13,072 nucleotides of DNA from Holophagae bacterium (lineage in GTDB: Bacteria; Acidobacteriota; Thermoanaerobaculia; Thermoanaerobaculales; Sulfomarinibacteraceae): assembly GCA_030609785.1 (NCBI GenBank), contig JAUWTC010000022.1:1-13072 (forward strand), written 5' to 3'. The translations under genes and the position numbers were made by a program. The stretch's first letter is position 1. The number at the start of each line of letters is the position of its first letter. The notes beneath the pieces are model-generated. The model was given only the letters and a program-made list of their open reading frames with translations, had not been told where the DNA came from and searched no databases. Of this stretch, positions 13,071 through 13,072 are shown one piece after another.

Positions 13071-13072
13071 CA

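Overview
The window is GC-rich DNA from a Gram-negative (diderm) bacterium. It encodes a lipobox lipoprotein, an exported protein of the OmpA C-terminal-domain type, and an undecaprenyl-phosphate sugar-transfer module. The long nucleoside kinase with a ThrRS-like front half, the membrane kinase-TPR architecture and the abundant intergenic repeats would fit a free-living lineage such as Acidobacteriota or a related phylum. No rRNA, tRNA or other taxonomic marker is present, so this is a weak inference. No database search was run; all calls rest on reading the sequence and on family knowledge.

Layout. Positions 1-317 hold an intergenic repeat and the leader of a plus-strand lipoprotein gene (318-1121) with two OB-fold-like domains. 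This gene converges on a minus-strand pair made of a nucleoside kinase (3794-2127) and, overlapping it by one base, endonuclease III nth (2127-1498). The convergent gap 1122-1497 is packed with small hairpins and short repeats. A plus-strand TPR protein (4036-4719) probably has a leaderless mRNA. It converges on a minus-strand, translationally coupled pair: a membrane-anchored pseudokinase with C-terminal TPR helices (6929-5616) and an exported OmpA-like protein (5616-4747). Gap 6930-7301 holds a second copy of the repeat seen at the left edge.

The right half is all minus strand. A sodium:proton antiporter of the NhaD/citrate-transporter type starts at or beyond the window edge and ends at 11604. 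It is followed by an unrecognised 186-residue protein (11582-11022). Then come three tightly overlapping exopolysaccharide or O-antigen genes: two GT4 glycosyltransferases (10956-9790 and 9790-8687) and a polyprenyl glycosylphosphotransferase (8690-7302). The last would start lipid-linked glycan assembly on undecaprenyl phosphate, and the two GT4 enzymes would add later sugars.

The strongest candidates for something undescribed are two. First, the pseudokinase/OmpA-like pair: the kinase has lost the HRD Asp, the loop Lys and Asn and the DFG Asp, while its exported partner lacks the Asp of the usual peptidoglycan-binding motif. Second, a mosaic of intergenic elements: hairpin triplets share loop order and spacing but have different, fully compensated stems, and one triplet behaves as an insertable 68-bp cassette inside a dispersed repeat with 7-bp-periodic inverted arms.
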